A stretch of DNA of 64,000 nt from Pythium myriotylum. Taxonomy: Eukaryota; Oomycota; Peronosporomycetes; Pythiales; Pythiaceae. The DNA is taken from assembly GCA_023091665.1 (NCBI GenBank), contig JALJCQ010000001.1:744001-808000 (forward strand), given 5' to 3'. The notes under the pieces are model-generated. The model saw nothing but the letters and a program-made list of their open reading frames with translations, had not been told where the DNA came from and made no database searches. Below, one piece after another: positions 9,915 to 19,049 of this stretch. Position 1 is the first letter of the stretch, and each line of letters begins with the position of its first letter. Made by a program: the position numbers and the translations under genes.

Positions 9915-12900
9915 ATGTGCAAGTACATCTTCCCAGAAAACCACCCAAAGGCGAGCCAACAGTGCGGCTCAAAAGGCGATTGGTGCCGACACCACGCAAA
10001 GTATCAACCAGCACTTGCTGAACCTGTAGCTGCTGAGCCTGCAGTCGCTGAACCAACGATGACCAAGTCTATTGAAGAAATTTATGGTGAGCATTGCATT
10101 CAGCACACCAAATCTGTTGATAAATACGATCAACCCAAGTTGGGTGATTCGCGCGTATTGTCACCAAGTGATTGGATCAAGTCGAAGATGCACACAGTTG
10201 GTGATTCCATTGACTACAAGCACAGTGATGATGTCACACCTGACTTTGGCAACGACGGATACACGTACCTCTTGCAATATCAGTTCAATGAGCTCGATGA
10301 ATCACATATGCTTGACAACTTCTTCTTTAAGTCCAGTGATGATCGTGACTCATTCGAAGAAGCAAACATTGAATGCGGTGTGGAATACTTCCTCGCAACT
10401 AAATCCTACGATGAGCGATTGTATCAATTGTGCATGATGATTCGAGGCGATTGGTTCTGCAACAACCAAAACGTGTGGAATCTCGCTGGATTCTTTGCTC
10501 GTCAACCTCATTCTGATTGGTATTTGATGCGCAAGACCTATCTCTGTGTGCTCAAACAAAAAGTAGAGCGTTTCAACAAGGAATTTGCTACCAAAGAATT
10601 CGATGGTTGGTTTGATTCCAAGTATCATCCATCACTGAACGAAGGCAAATTGAAGGGGATTGCTGCTGGTTGTGATTCCGCTGCATACAAGCAATGGAAG
10701 GATGAACATGAAGTCAATGAGTCAAGGAAAACATCCACTTCGAAGACGTTTGAGCTTTCTACACTTGATCAGGATTTCGAATTGACATTCAAGTCTGAGC
10801 GGAAGTTGGCAACACTAACTCAGCTGGTGGAATTAACTGGTCGAACAATTGATGACATGCGTTCAGCCATGGTTGATACATCATTTGAGATCGATGAGCT
10901 TGAGTATTGGGCGGAGAAGTATCTAGTGATCGAGAACAAGCCCAATCGTGACTTTGATTTAAATTTCAGTACTTTCGAGAAGATGTTGAAAACTACCAGC
11001 TTCGAGTCTCTTCATTTGCTGAAACGATTTGTGCTCTACTTTATCCACGAGATCTACGTCTTTGAAGGATCTGGTATCACCTACTACAAGCGTATGTGAT
11101 GTAGCGGTCGTACGTTTTTGACAATCCACCCGGCTCCAACTAGCGAAGGGGTAGCGCTAGGAGCCGGGAAACACTTGCCAAACTTAGCTGCTCACGCTCT
11201 GCTGCTGCTGCGATTCCGGTTCAGTCACGACAGACTAACCCGGTTGCAATAGCAGGCAAAAAGCGATCGCAGAAGGTGGGCAAAGCTTTCTCCACGCAGA
11301 TATCCAAAAGATGACTAGCGCAAGCGAGATAGAATGCTCACCCGGCTAGCACCTCACGTTGTGTACCCTTTGACGGTTCTTCAGAAGCTGGGTAATAGAG
11401 GAAATGACCCGCTACCCGATGCTGTCTGATTTGGTAGGCAAACCGGTTGCCAGAACCTTCAGATACTACGGAAATGCAAGGGAAAAGGGGGGACTGTGAC
11501 GGCACGGAGCGATCAACCAGTCCAAGCAACCGGTCCCAGACCGGAGCAAACGCAAGAAAGACAAATACAATAGAATGTATTACCGGGTTTCCCAGTTAAT
11601 ACAGCTCGCCACCACACTATAAAAACCCTCAGTCCGTGGCCTGAGCCACTTCCCTTAGGTTATCGAACCAGGAAACCGCTTCACCCAGTCACTTGACCGG
11701 CTCCACGACTCACAAGGCAACGCACACACACGCAGCACACACCGCCAGAGCACTCCAACACACAGCCAGTACCTTAGAGAACCGGGATGTCGAGGTGGCC
11801 GCCGATACAACTGCTGTTGTAGGCCCGAAGACTTGGAGCTGACAAGGCAAAAGGGGAAGTCTATTATGGAGGGTGGGCCGGTTGTCCCGTCCCTCTTATA
11901 ACCGGGAGAAACTGTTTACTAAACCAGAATCGAGGAGGTACCGGCGGGTGCGAATCAGATTCCAATGGGTTCGCGGACCAGTACGGACGGCTAATGGCAC
12001 ACACGAAACTAACGGTAATTTTCCGCTATAACCGGTAATATACCAGACACTTCCCTGAAATCTCTAACTGGCTGGTAATATTCGCCAGTAGAGTCAGGTA
12101 CCGCGTTTCCCGGTACTATTAGTGTGGCACAACCGGAAACTGGGTATAAATACCCAGCTAGTGTGTAGTACACAATTTTAGACCTATCCTAAAGAACCAC
12201 AGTGGTTCTTGACAGTTCCCGGTCCCACAGAGATGGGGATTTCCGGGAAAGTCCGCGGGGAACCGGTCCCGCTACATCAAACGTAAGCCAACGGAGGACG
12301 ATAATTCTGTGATAAAGGCATATGATCCAAAGAACTTCTTCAAGGTGCAAATTCAGTTCATTGAAAACAAGAAGCCACGGTCCACCAAGCTGTCTGACCT
12401 TCTCAATACGGTTCCATTCCACAAGTTTGCAAATACTGTCTGCAAATGGGAACATGATCCAAATGATATGGAGACATTTAGCTTAGCAAATCCACTACTG
12501 GCAAAGGATCTTCACGAAGAATTACCGAATCTGACTTGCACCCAGTGTTAGTCGATTACCTGAAGCGTATCATTTGCTTCAATCATCCTGAGAGGTACCA
12601 GTGGTTGATGGAGTATATCGGTAGCCTTTGTCACTATCCAGACAGCAAGACGAAGGTCATGCTCGTGTTGTATTCAATTGAGAAGCAGATTGGTAAATCA
12701 AACTTCTTCAAGCTCCTCACAAGTCTATTGGGTACGGCAAATACTCACATGACTCAGCATCTCACGAATGTCTTTGGAGAGCGTGGATCACCGCAACTTC
12801 GTCATAAGAAATTGTGCTGGTTTGAGGAAATTGCTGGCGACAAGCGCTCGTTTCGTAACTGCCTTGAGCGAATGAAATCTGCAATCACCGATTGCGTGCA

Positions 12901-13526
12901 ATCTAGTCGAGAAACTCTACCATGAAGAAGAAGTACATGGCAACATCACTGAATTTATTGGTGCTTCCAACAACTTGATTGGCATCGTCGAAGACAAGAT
13001 GACAATTTTCGATGTAAATCCAGCGGAACAGCACAACAAGGTCTATTATGGCAAGCTGATTGATGGTGTGATCAAGAATGAGAATGAGATGAACAAATTC
13101 TACACATATTTGATGCAGTTTGCCAATCCCAAGCCAAAATCCTTCTTCCGAACGCCGATCTATGATTCAATGACAACTGCTAGCAATGAGGGCATTGTCA
13201 ACTATGTCAATGAACTTAAGGAATTGGGATTAAATGGAATCGTACACATTGAATCGCAGGGCCAATATCGCGTGGAGAGAGATATTATGTATCAGCACTA
13301 TCAAAGGTGGTGCGAGACAGCTGGTGAAGTCCCTGATAAGCGATCGAAATTTTGTGAGAAGATCTCAAAGTTGGACAAGCGTATCATATTCAAGAGATAT
13401 AAGGAAAACGGAGCTAGTCCTTATGGATTCTTCTTTCCTATTGATTTCAACCAAGTCCAAAACTTCCGCCCTTCATGCGACGAGTGCGGCGCGGTTGGTT
13501 CATGCCAACGCCAGTTAACTGCTTAA
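9915..13526 (+). pseudogene. D5-like SF3 helicase of the PLV, split by a solo LTR and two frameshifts
   Basis: Replication protein. The first part (9915-11094) begins with a small Cys/His zinc-binding motif (C-x12-C-x6-C-x2-HH) like those found in giant-virus proteins. A region resembling the segment upstream of D5 helicases follows (QNVWNLAGFFARQPHSDW). A solo LTR occupies 11095-12281; removing it and one CGTA copy restores the frame exactly. The remainder has frameshifts near 12535 and 12912. SF3 features follow: IEKQIGKSNFFKLL (P-loop with GKS kept but its first Gly lost), KLCWFEE as Walker B, and IGASNNLIGI as the sensor region. No archaeo-eukaryotic primase domain was recognised. Its 3' end overlaps the PVI-like gene tail to tail by 80 bp. 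The gene is broken and cannot encode the whole protein. Confidence 0.8.
11095..12281. mobile_element. Solo LTR inserted in the helicase gene
   Basis: A 1187-bp insert with mirrored ends (TGATGTAGCGG at the left, CCGCTACATCA at the right). It is flanked by CGTA at 11091-11094 and 12282-12285, a 4-bp target duplication. It has no open frame of note. A TATA-like CTATAAAAACC near 11619 could be the LTR promoter. TG...CA ends, size and lack of coding fit a solo LTR of a Gypsy-like element; the family cannot be named from this copy. Confidence 0.7.
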
Positions 13527-13917
13527 CTCCTTTTCGAATTTCGTGACTAAATCCACCAGTTTCGGGAGCTGCAATATCTGCAACTGTATCCATTACCGAG
13601 CCGGCAATTGGCTTCCAATTATCTTTTAGGAAATTCCACGCATTCTTTCCGACAGACTTGATCCCTTCCCATAAATCACCCCAAAAGCCCGATCCACTAA
13701 GGCCAGATTGATGCGTTCTAAGGACTTCTCCATGGGTCATATGTAGAGTCGTACCTTTACCAGATTCATATGCTTTCACAAGCTTCTTGTAAGTCTCGGG
13801 TGCAAAGTAGTGAGCGTGACCAGCATTGAGCTGTGCATGCGTTAATCGAACAGGTTTTCCATGCAGAACCTTTAAGACCTGCGCGTGGCTAAGGTTGACA
13901 CGGAACTCTTTATACAT
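13447..13917 (-). CDS. PVI/PX-like minor virion protein of the PLV
   Basis: A 156-residue protein from the ATG at 13917, which directly follows a TATATA motif. The N-terminus is short, basic and rich in Leu/Val (MYKEFRVNLSHAQVLKVLHG), then RLTHAQLNAGHAHYF. The middle holds an aromatic amphipathic stretch (SGFWGDLWEGIKSVG, NAWNFLKDNWKPIAGS) and the end is basic and Gly-rich (RRTRRMKGGSFGLG). This plan resembles membrane-active and DNA-condensing minor virion proteins of adenovirus-related viruses and PLVs (PVI/PX class). The match is by architecture, not by a fixed motif. It is convergent with and overlaps the helicase 3' end. Confidence 0.55.
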   Translation of the reverse strand: MYKEFRVNLSHAQVLKVLHGKPVRLTHAQLNAGHAHYFAPETYKKLVKAYESGKGTTLHMTHGEVLRTHQSGLSGSGFWGDLWEGIKSVGKNAWNFLKDNWKPIAGSVMDTVADIAAPETGGFSHEIRKGVKQLTGVGMNQPRRTRRMKGGSFGLG

Positions 13918-13930
13918 CTTTATATATAAG
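13918..13930 (-). promoter_or_regulatory. TATATA promoter motif before the PVI-like gene
   Basis: Read on the - strand this is CTTATATATAAAG immediately before the ATG. Nearly the same motif precedes the penton gene at 17519-17530. A shared late-promoter element is possible. Confidence 0.4.
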
Positions 13931-13955
13931 CACAAAATAAAAATGTCAAGCTTAA

Positions 13956-14267
13956 CCCTTTCGCGAACGACCGTACAAATTTTGCCCGTTTCATAGTTGT
14001 TTACAAAACCAGGTGAGAAAGCACCTCTCGAACGAGCATTTTTTGTACGATTGGCATTTTAGGGTAGTATTTCTATTCAATAAATGCATTGTATTTCGCC
14101 AATTTTGTGATATATCTCGCCAAAAGTGGGTGAGTTGTGTGTTATGGAAAGTGCGTAATCAGATCAGCGGGAAGGTCAAACGGGTATTTTTTGTACGATT
14201 GGCATTCACTACACTTGAAATTTGTATTGATACAGTTCCTATTGTTCAGCTCGCGTTCGCGAAAGGG
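13956..14267. mobile_element. piggyBac-type MITE (312 bp)
   Basis: The ends are CCCTTTCGCGAACG and its exact complement, flanked by TTAA at 13952-13955 and 14268-14271. TTAA targets and CCC-starting ends are the hallmark of piggyBac-derived elements. There is no coding content. Inside, the phrase TTTTTTGTACGATTGGCATT occurs twice. It sits between the PVI-like gene and the recombinase gene, in non-coding DNA. Confidence 0.85.
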
Positions 14268-14326
14268 TTAAATCTAAAACCCAAAATCTAGATGAACTGA
14301 AACAAATAATTATTCGCGATCTCGAA

Positions 14327-15520
14327 ATGAGCAATGACAAGCTCTCCAAAGCCACCATGGAACTGTATGTGAGACAACTTCTCAGATTATACAAATCGGG
14401 GAAGGAAACTATGCAATGGGATCCAAAAGAATTCGTTGCTCGCATCCAATATCCCAACAAGTACGACGATGCAAATTTTCAGAAAGTGTATGGCGTCCAG
14501 AACTCTGATATGATTGCTGAATTGATGCGTCTCTACAAGAGCAAGGGGAGTCTGATTCTCACTCTAAACGCACTCTGTAAGATGGTCAAGAATCGCTTCC
14601 GCGATGCATTTGGATACAATAATGCTGTCAGAAAGGTACTTAGCAAGCAGAACAAGTCGGAGAAATTGGATAATGAGCTGACACCCGAAGAAGAGAAGAA
14701 ATATATTAGCTACGAGGAACTGATGTCTGTTCCGCAGAAAGTCAAGAAGATTCTTATGGATACATACGGTGAGGTCTTCCTTTCCAACAACGAGCTCAGT
14801 AAACTTACCAAAGCGAAGCGCCTTGCGTATCTACGGCTTGTCTTTGACTATGTCACTCTATATCTCAACGTCCATTATCCGCTGCGTCTCGTATGGCCAA
14901 CAGTGCATTTGAAAAAAGTTGATGGTGGTAATTACCTTCAAGGAACCAAGCTTTATTTGAATGATTTCAAGAACGTTCGCCTCATGGGATCGCAAGTTAT
15001 TGACCTAGACGGGTCCACGATCAACCTCATTGCACAATTTCTTCACTTCTTAATCAATTCTCTTGGACAAACACCAACAAAACTTCTTTGGCGCGTCTAC
15101 AACAATAGTCCAGGCGAATACGATAGTAATAATGGATTCAGTTCAACTCTCTCAAAGCTCTTCGTAAAATACAATGGAAAGCCGATGAGCATGAACATGA
15201 TTCGTCACATTATTGAATCACATCTGATCCGATCACCAACGTATGCGAAGCTGACAAATCGAGAGAAACATGACCTTCACGCTAAGCTACTCCATAGCAC
15301 GTTTGCTGCCAACACGAGCTACAATAAGATTGCAAACAGATCCACAGCATCAGAGGTTAGCGAGGAAGCTCCTGACTTCTCATATGAGCCAGCACCTCAA
15401 CCACCATCACCTGCTAAGCCGCAAACACGCTCTAAAGCACGTAGGGAACGCATATTCCACGGAGATTTCACTCCAACAGGCAGTGATAAATCTCTTGAAA
15501 TTGAAATATTCGAGAAGTAA
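14327..15520 (+). CDS. Tyrosine recombinase (integrase) of the PLV
   Basis: A 397-residue intact protein that probably carries out integration of the virus. After an N-terminal helical DNA-binding part (1-120) the catalytic domain shows YPLRLVW (Arg187), a Lys candidate near 208, MIRHI (Arg293-His294) and a final box LLHSTFAANTSY with His323 and Tyr332, the 9-residue spacing usual for this family. The tail after 340 is Pro/Ser-rich and basic. The usual first His of the H-x-x-R box appears replaced (NMIRH). Use of a Tyr recombinase rather than an RVE integrase is common among PLVs. It is followed after 38 bp by the 143-residue protein on the same strand. Confidence 0.85.
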   Translation: MSNDKLSKATMELYVRQLLRLYKSGKETMQWDPKEFVARIQYPNKYDDANFQKVYGVQNSDMIAELMRLYKSKGSLILTLNALCKMVKNRFRDAFGYNNAVRKVLSKQNKSEKLDNELTPEEEKKYISYEELMSVPQKVKKILMDTYGEVFLSNNELSKLTKAKRLAYLRLVFDYVTLYLNVHYPLRLVWPTVHLKKVDGGNYLQGTKLYLNDFKNVRLMGSQVIDLDGSTINLIAQFLHFLINSLGQTPTKLLWRVYNNSPGEYDSNNGFSSTLSKLFVKYNGKPMSMNMIRHIIESHLIRSPTYAKLTNREKHDLHAKLLHSTFAANTSYNKIANRSTASEVSEEAPDFSYEPAPQPPSPAKPQTRSKARRERIFHGDFTPTGSDKSLEIEIFEK

Positions 15521-15558
15521 TATGAATACACCCAATATAAAAAGCAAATCACATCCAA

Positions 15559-15990
15559 ATGACGTCCAAACGCGGTCCACATGTTATGAATTTCAATGGA
15601 TTGCACGCGCGTCTACGAAGCGGAAAAACACATGTAAATCTGAAGACTATGCTCGTCTCTCATGCGTTCGTTGATTTATGGCACCTGATTGAAGATGAGA
15701 AGAGCTTCGACAAGCATCTCTTCAGCCTTCTAGACGAGCCTGAGCAAGACTTTATGAGATATTGCTTGAGCAAATGTCATATCAAGTCACGAGAATTCGA
15801 TTCGGCGTACAATGAGCAACTGGATGGTGTTGTAAAGCGTCTGAAGATGCTACAAGGAGCTACGGCTATTGGCGATGATAATCCAGGCATAAAAAAGGAA
15901 ATGAAGCAGCTTCTCGACAAGCTGTATGAGAAGGGAGTTTTCTCAACCAACTACTACACTCAGTTCAAGCGGATGATGAAGCTCTCTTAG
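15559..15990 (+). CDS. PLV protein of unknown function (143 aa)
   Basis: Intact and mostly helical in character. It has a basic N-terminus (MTSKRGPHVMNF), a Cys/Lys segment (FMRYCLSKCHIKSREFDSAY) and an ordered C-terminus (LDKLYEKGVFSTNYYTQFKR). No known motif was recognised. Its position after the recombinase and its viral AT-rich codon use mark it as part of the element. Its last 26 bp overlap the end of the small basic gene on the other strand. Confidence 0.6.
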   Translation: MTSKRGPHVMNFNGLHARLRSGKTHVNLKTMLVSHAFVDLWHLIEDEKSFDKHLFSLLDEPEQDFMRYCLSKCHIKSREFDSAYNEQLDGVVKRLKMLQGATAIGDDNPGIKKEMKQLLDKLYEKGVFSTNYYTQFKRMMKLS

Positions 15991-16237
15991 AGTCGCGCTT
16001 GAATGTAAGCAACTTGCTTGTGTCGATGTATTTCGGCTTCTTCTTCTTTTTCTGCTCTTTTGCGAGCTGGCTAACACTGACCTTCTCCAGTTGCTTCGTT
16101 AGAGTCTCGATGTTAGTCGAACCATGGTCTGTCTTGGAGGGTCCAAGCGGCTTGACAGTTCCGGAGGTGACTCCATCACCGTCAATATCCATTGGCTGTG
16201 GCATCATCTGCCTGCGAATTCTTTTCCTACGATGCAT
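15965..16237 (-). CDS. Small basic PLV protein (90 aa)
   Basis: It starts with a basic cluster (MHRRKRIRRQMM) and has a Lys run (EQKKKKKPKYIDTSKLLTF), a possible helix between (IETLTKQLEKVSVSQLAKEQ) and a basic Ser-rich tail. A DNA- or core-binding role is plausible but not shown. The ATG at 16237 is the first in frame. It overlaps the preceding gene tail to tail by 26 bp, which is usual in compact viruses. It is short, so part of the confidence rests on composition. Confidence 0.45.
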   Translation of the reverse strand: MHRRKRIRRQMMPQPMDIDGDGVTSGTVKPLGPSKTDHGSTNIETLTKQLEKVSVSQLAKEQKKKKKPKYIDTSKLLTFKRDSKRASSSA

Positions 16238-16520
16238 TTTTGATTTAGTTACTTATACTGGCAGTGCTCCGAAGGAGTGCTACAGCCCTGCACACTTTAT
16301 CACTTTCCCAGAAATAAATATCAATTTACACGTCAGTTTGTGCCGGCATACAACAGCAACAGAATATAACTGCAATAAAATGACCGAAAGTATTAACATT
16401 ACTAGTATTTTTATACGTTTTATACAGTTATTTTATGGCTTTTCAGGGCGAAATGCAACCTCTACATCGTCGACAAAGTACGGTACTACAATCAAATGTT
16501 CATGGAAAATGGGTTTTGAC

Positions 16521-16667
16521 GACGGGGAGAAAATAGGGGGGTATCGATTCCCAGAGTGTAGCAGTGGCAACAAGTTGTTGCCACTGCTACACTCTGGGAA
16601 TCGATACCCCCCTATTTTCTCCCCGTCCAAACTGAAGCGTTGTTGCCAACAACGCTTCAGTTTGGAC
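16521..16667. repeat. Twin perfect hairpins: 107-bp palindrome plus 43-bp palindrome
   Basis: 16521-16627 is a perfect inverted repeat with 53-nt arms and a single central base. 16625-16667 is a second one with 21-nt arms and a single central base; the two overlap by 3 bp. Both have GTTGTTG beside the centre. Such long perfect palindromes are unstable, so this is probably recent or actively maintained, possibly a fold-back transposon. Confidence 0.9.
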
Positions 16668-16985
16668 CGCATGAGGTCGAAGAATGGTGTTTGAAGTGCA
16701 ACAAGATTCTCGTTGGGGTGGTTGGTGGGTGCAGTATCGTTGAGAGCAACATATTGCCTTTGATATTTGATGGTGAGAGTCGATGATCTACAGTATAACT
16801 ACGTGCTAACTCGAAATCAAACCTCCGCTGGTCGCACTTGATTCGCGGTTCGTCTACCACGTTTGCAACTGTGGTTTACATCGAGGCTTGTGACCACGAT
16901 GTCGTTGGCCAAGGCGCTTCGTCCTCGGTCCAGCGAGCGATGGAGGGTCTTTGTGTGGATCGTGCAGGTGCTTTCACTCAGCAAA

Positions 16986-17220
16986 GGCTTGACTCGCCGT
17001 GCCGCCCCATCAAACGTTACCCGTAGGTATCAGACAGATTGGCACGGCGAGTGTGGTCGGTATCGAGCATGCTGGTGGTCTTGTGGGTCTTGGAGGTGTC
17101 TCGCTCATCACAGGCTTGACTCACCGTGCCGCCCCATCAAACGTTACCCGTGGGTATCAGACAGATTGGCACGGCGAGTGTGGTCGCGATCGAGCATGCT
17201 GGTGATCTTGTGGGTCTTGA
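16986..17220. repeat. Tandem repeat, two copies, period 127 bp
   Basis: The phrase starting GGCTTGACTC.CCGTGCCGCC occurs at 16986 and 17113 and runs about 108 bp in each copy with few differences. Each copy contains a small inverted repeat (CCGTGCCG...GGCACGGCG). It is non-viral in composition. Confidence 0.8.
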
Positions 17221-17518
17221 GTTGTTCCTGCTGGTTACACCGTGGGTCTTGAGGCTGCGGAATATTGGAAAGTGATCACTTTGGAGCGGAATGAACCTGA
17301 GCGGGAGATAGTGGTGAGTGTATTGATTGATTGCGAGGAATGGACCTGAGAAGGAGATAGTGGAAAGAGTGCTTTGATTGATTGCTAGGCCTCAAACACA
17401 GTGCTTGAGTGGAACGATGATATTCTTCGACTCTTTATTGGTCGACTCGTCTCGTAGTTTTGCGCTCGACATATACACAGGTTACTTCTCGACAGTTGCA
17501 CTGCCAGCACTCTCCAAA

Positions 17519-17530
17519 TTTATATATAAG
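17519..17530 (+). promoter_or_regulatory. TATATA promoter motif before the penton gene
   Basis: TTTATATATAAG lies 10 bp before the penton ATG at 17540. It matches the motif before the PVI-like gene. AT-rich TATA-like stretches also precede the helicase, capsid-protein and Lys/Pro-rich genes. Confidence 0.4.
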
Positions 17531-17539
17531 TTATCAGAG

Positions 17540-18372
17540 ATGAGTTTTCCAATTCTTTTAAACATCAACAACCAGGTTGCTCAGCATCAGTTCAGATATC
17601 GATTCAGTCAGCCGATCGATTTTAGTCAATTCGAATGCGCACTTGGTTCAATCAGCATCTACTACTCGTGGAAAGCGATCACTGCTCAACGTCAAAATAA
17701 TTCATTCAAGATCATTTGGCCAACAGCTGCTACGACCACAACGTATTCAATCACCTTACCAGATGGCACATATTCAGCAAGTGATATCAACAACTACCTC
17801 CAGTACTGGTCAATTCAAAACAACCTGTATTTAACCAACAACACTACGGGCGAATACTATTACTTCATCTCTTGCACAGAGAACCCATCTGCCTATGCGA
17901 TTCAGTTTACGATGAATCCTGTCAAGAATATCACAGGCTACACTGCTGCAAGCGGTTTCCCCGCAATGCCAGCTACTGCATATACGCCTCAATTGCTCAT
18001 TGACAATTCCGGATTTGGAGCTGTCGTTGGATATTCCAATGGACGTACCCAGCTGCGCAGACGACAAGCGTTTACGCTGTTAACAGCACCATCGTACCTC
18101 AAATTGACCCTGTCGCTGCTGTTATTGTTGGATTGTCAAATCTGTACAACCCGATCGCCAATAACAATCAAGTGCTACATACATTCACATCGGCTGGCGT
18201 TGGTTTTGGAGGACTTATAACCACTTCACAAGGACAAGGATTTGCCTACTGTCCGATGCAAGGAACAAACAATGAAATCACGTTGAGCTTTTACGACCAA
18301 GATATGCGTCCGTTGCAGATTGTGGATCCCAATGCTTGTATTCGTTTGCTGATGAGACAAAAAAAAGTCTGA
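17540..18372 (+). pseudogene. PLV penton (minor capsid) protein, one frameshift
   Basis: Vertex capsid protein. It starts at the ATG at 17540 (MSFPILLNINNQ) and ends at 18372. Beta-rich sequence fits a single jelly-roll penton: FSQFECALGSISIYYSWKAI, TYSITLPDGTYSASDINNYL, and near the end NNEITLSFYDQDMRPLQIVD, the typical closing strands of PLV pentons. A one-base loss near 18045 shifts the frame, so the downstream half is read from another frame. Length (about 277 residues) is normal apart from this. It is convergent with the packaging ATPase, 13 bp apart. Confidence 0.75.
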
Positions 18373-18385
18373 CTCAACGATGTAA

Positions 18386-19033
18386 TTACAAGTCGCAAAT
18401 AAAATCAGTAATATTTTGATATATTTTCCTCTCGATGATGTCCATCATCATCGTGCTCATTTTTTCGCTTGTGATCCGTTTGTAGAGATCAATGAAATCT
18501 TTGATTGGAATATCGCTTGGAAAGTCGCGGCAAATTTTTGCGAGGTCACGCTGGGTCAAATTTCGACCAAGAACGACATATTGACTATTGATGCGAATCG
18601 TCTTTGGAATACCGAAGTAACTTTGACTGATGTAGATCATACTCCATCCTTTTTTCCGCCCTCTAATAAAATATTGACCTATTTGAGCTTGAGTCTTCTT
18701 TGGCTCTAGAACCAAGTCATCGAAGATAACTAGTTTGCTCGTTTCGGAGTCATGCTCGCCCATCGCACGGACCATTCCTTCTTCGATCACATCTACATTA
18801 TCAATAGTGTCTTTGAGATGATCGTACAGGGTTTCATTTGTCTTCGTGCAGATGACGATCTTCGTAAAGCATTTGCTCAACAATGCGATGATGTAGAGTA
18901 CGGTGTTACTCTTCCCGCTGCCCGATGGACTTGCTACGCACATGCGAAAGGGCAACTCGAAATGCTCATTCTTCGGAAACTTCTTGAGCTTCTTCTTGTC
19001 TATGGTTTCATAGAAGTTTATCATTGTAACCAT
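18386..19033 (-). CDS. A32/FtsK-HerA-type genome packaging ATPase
   Basis: Packages viral DNA into capsids. The 215-residue intact frame has Walker A SPSGSGKS (35-42), Walker B KLVIFDDL (100-107) and the downstream motif ISQSYFGIPKTIRINSQY that is typical of PLV/virophage ATPases. The start at 19033 (MVTMINFYETID) was preferred; a second Met lies three codons on. The length is usual for the family. The start lies only 16 bp from the divergent fibre start at 19050, so the two genes must share a very compact promoter. It is one of the core virion genes that remains open. Confidence 0.9.
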   Translation of the reverse strand: MVTMINFYETIDKKKLKKFPKNEHFELPFRMCVASPSGSGKSNTVLYIIALLSKCFTKIVICTKTNETLYDHLKDTIDNVDVIEEGMVRAMGEHDSETSKLVIFDDLVLEPKKTQAQIGQYFIRGRKKGWSMIYISQSYFGIPKTIRINSQYVVLGRNLTQRDLAKICRDFPSDIPIKDFIDLYKRITSEKMSTMMMDIIERKIYQNITDFICDL

Positions 19034-19049
19034 ATACAAGAAACCAAAA

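Larger units (their letters stand above)
16238..17518. other. Inserted non-viral island with fold-back and tandem repeats
   Basis: About 1.3 kb without a convincing gene between the small basic gene and the penton gene. It holds a 107-bp palindrome and a second hairpin (16521-16667), a 127-bp-period repeat (16986-17220), and a shorter near-duplicate of about 50 bp around 17285-17385 (GGAATG.ACCTGAG...GGAGATAGTGG). The part after about 16690 is more GC-rich than viral DNA around it. I could not fix target duplications for the island as a whole. Confidence 0.5.

Noticed and set aside
16238..17518. Transposon with TGGCAGTGC-like mirrored ends near 16259 and 17500
   Set aside because: The match is only about 9 bp, the next bases differ and no target duplication fits.
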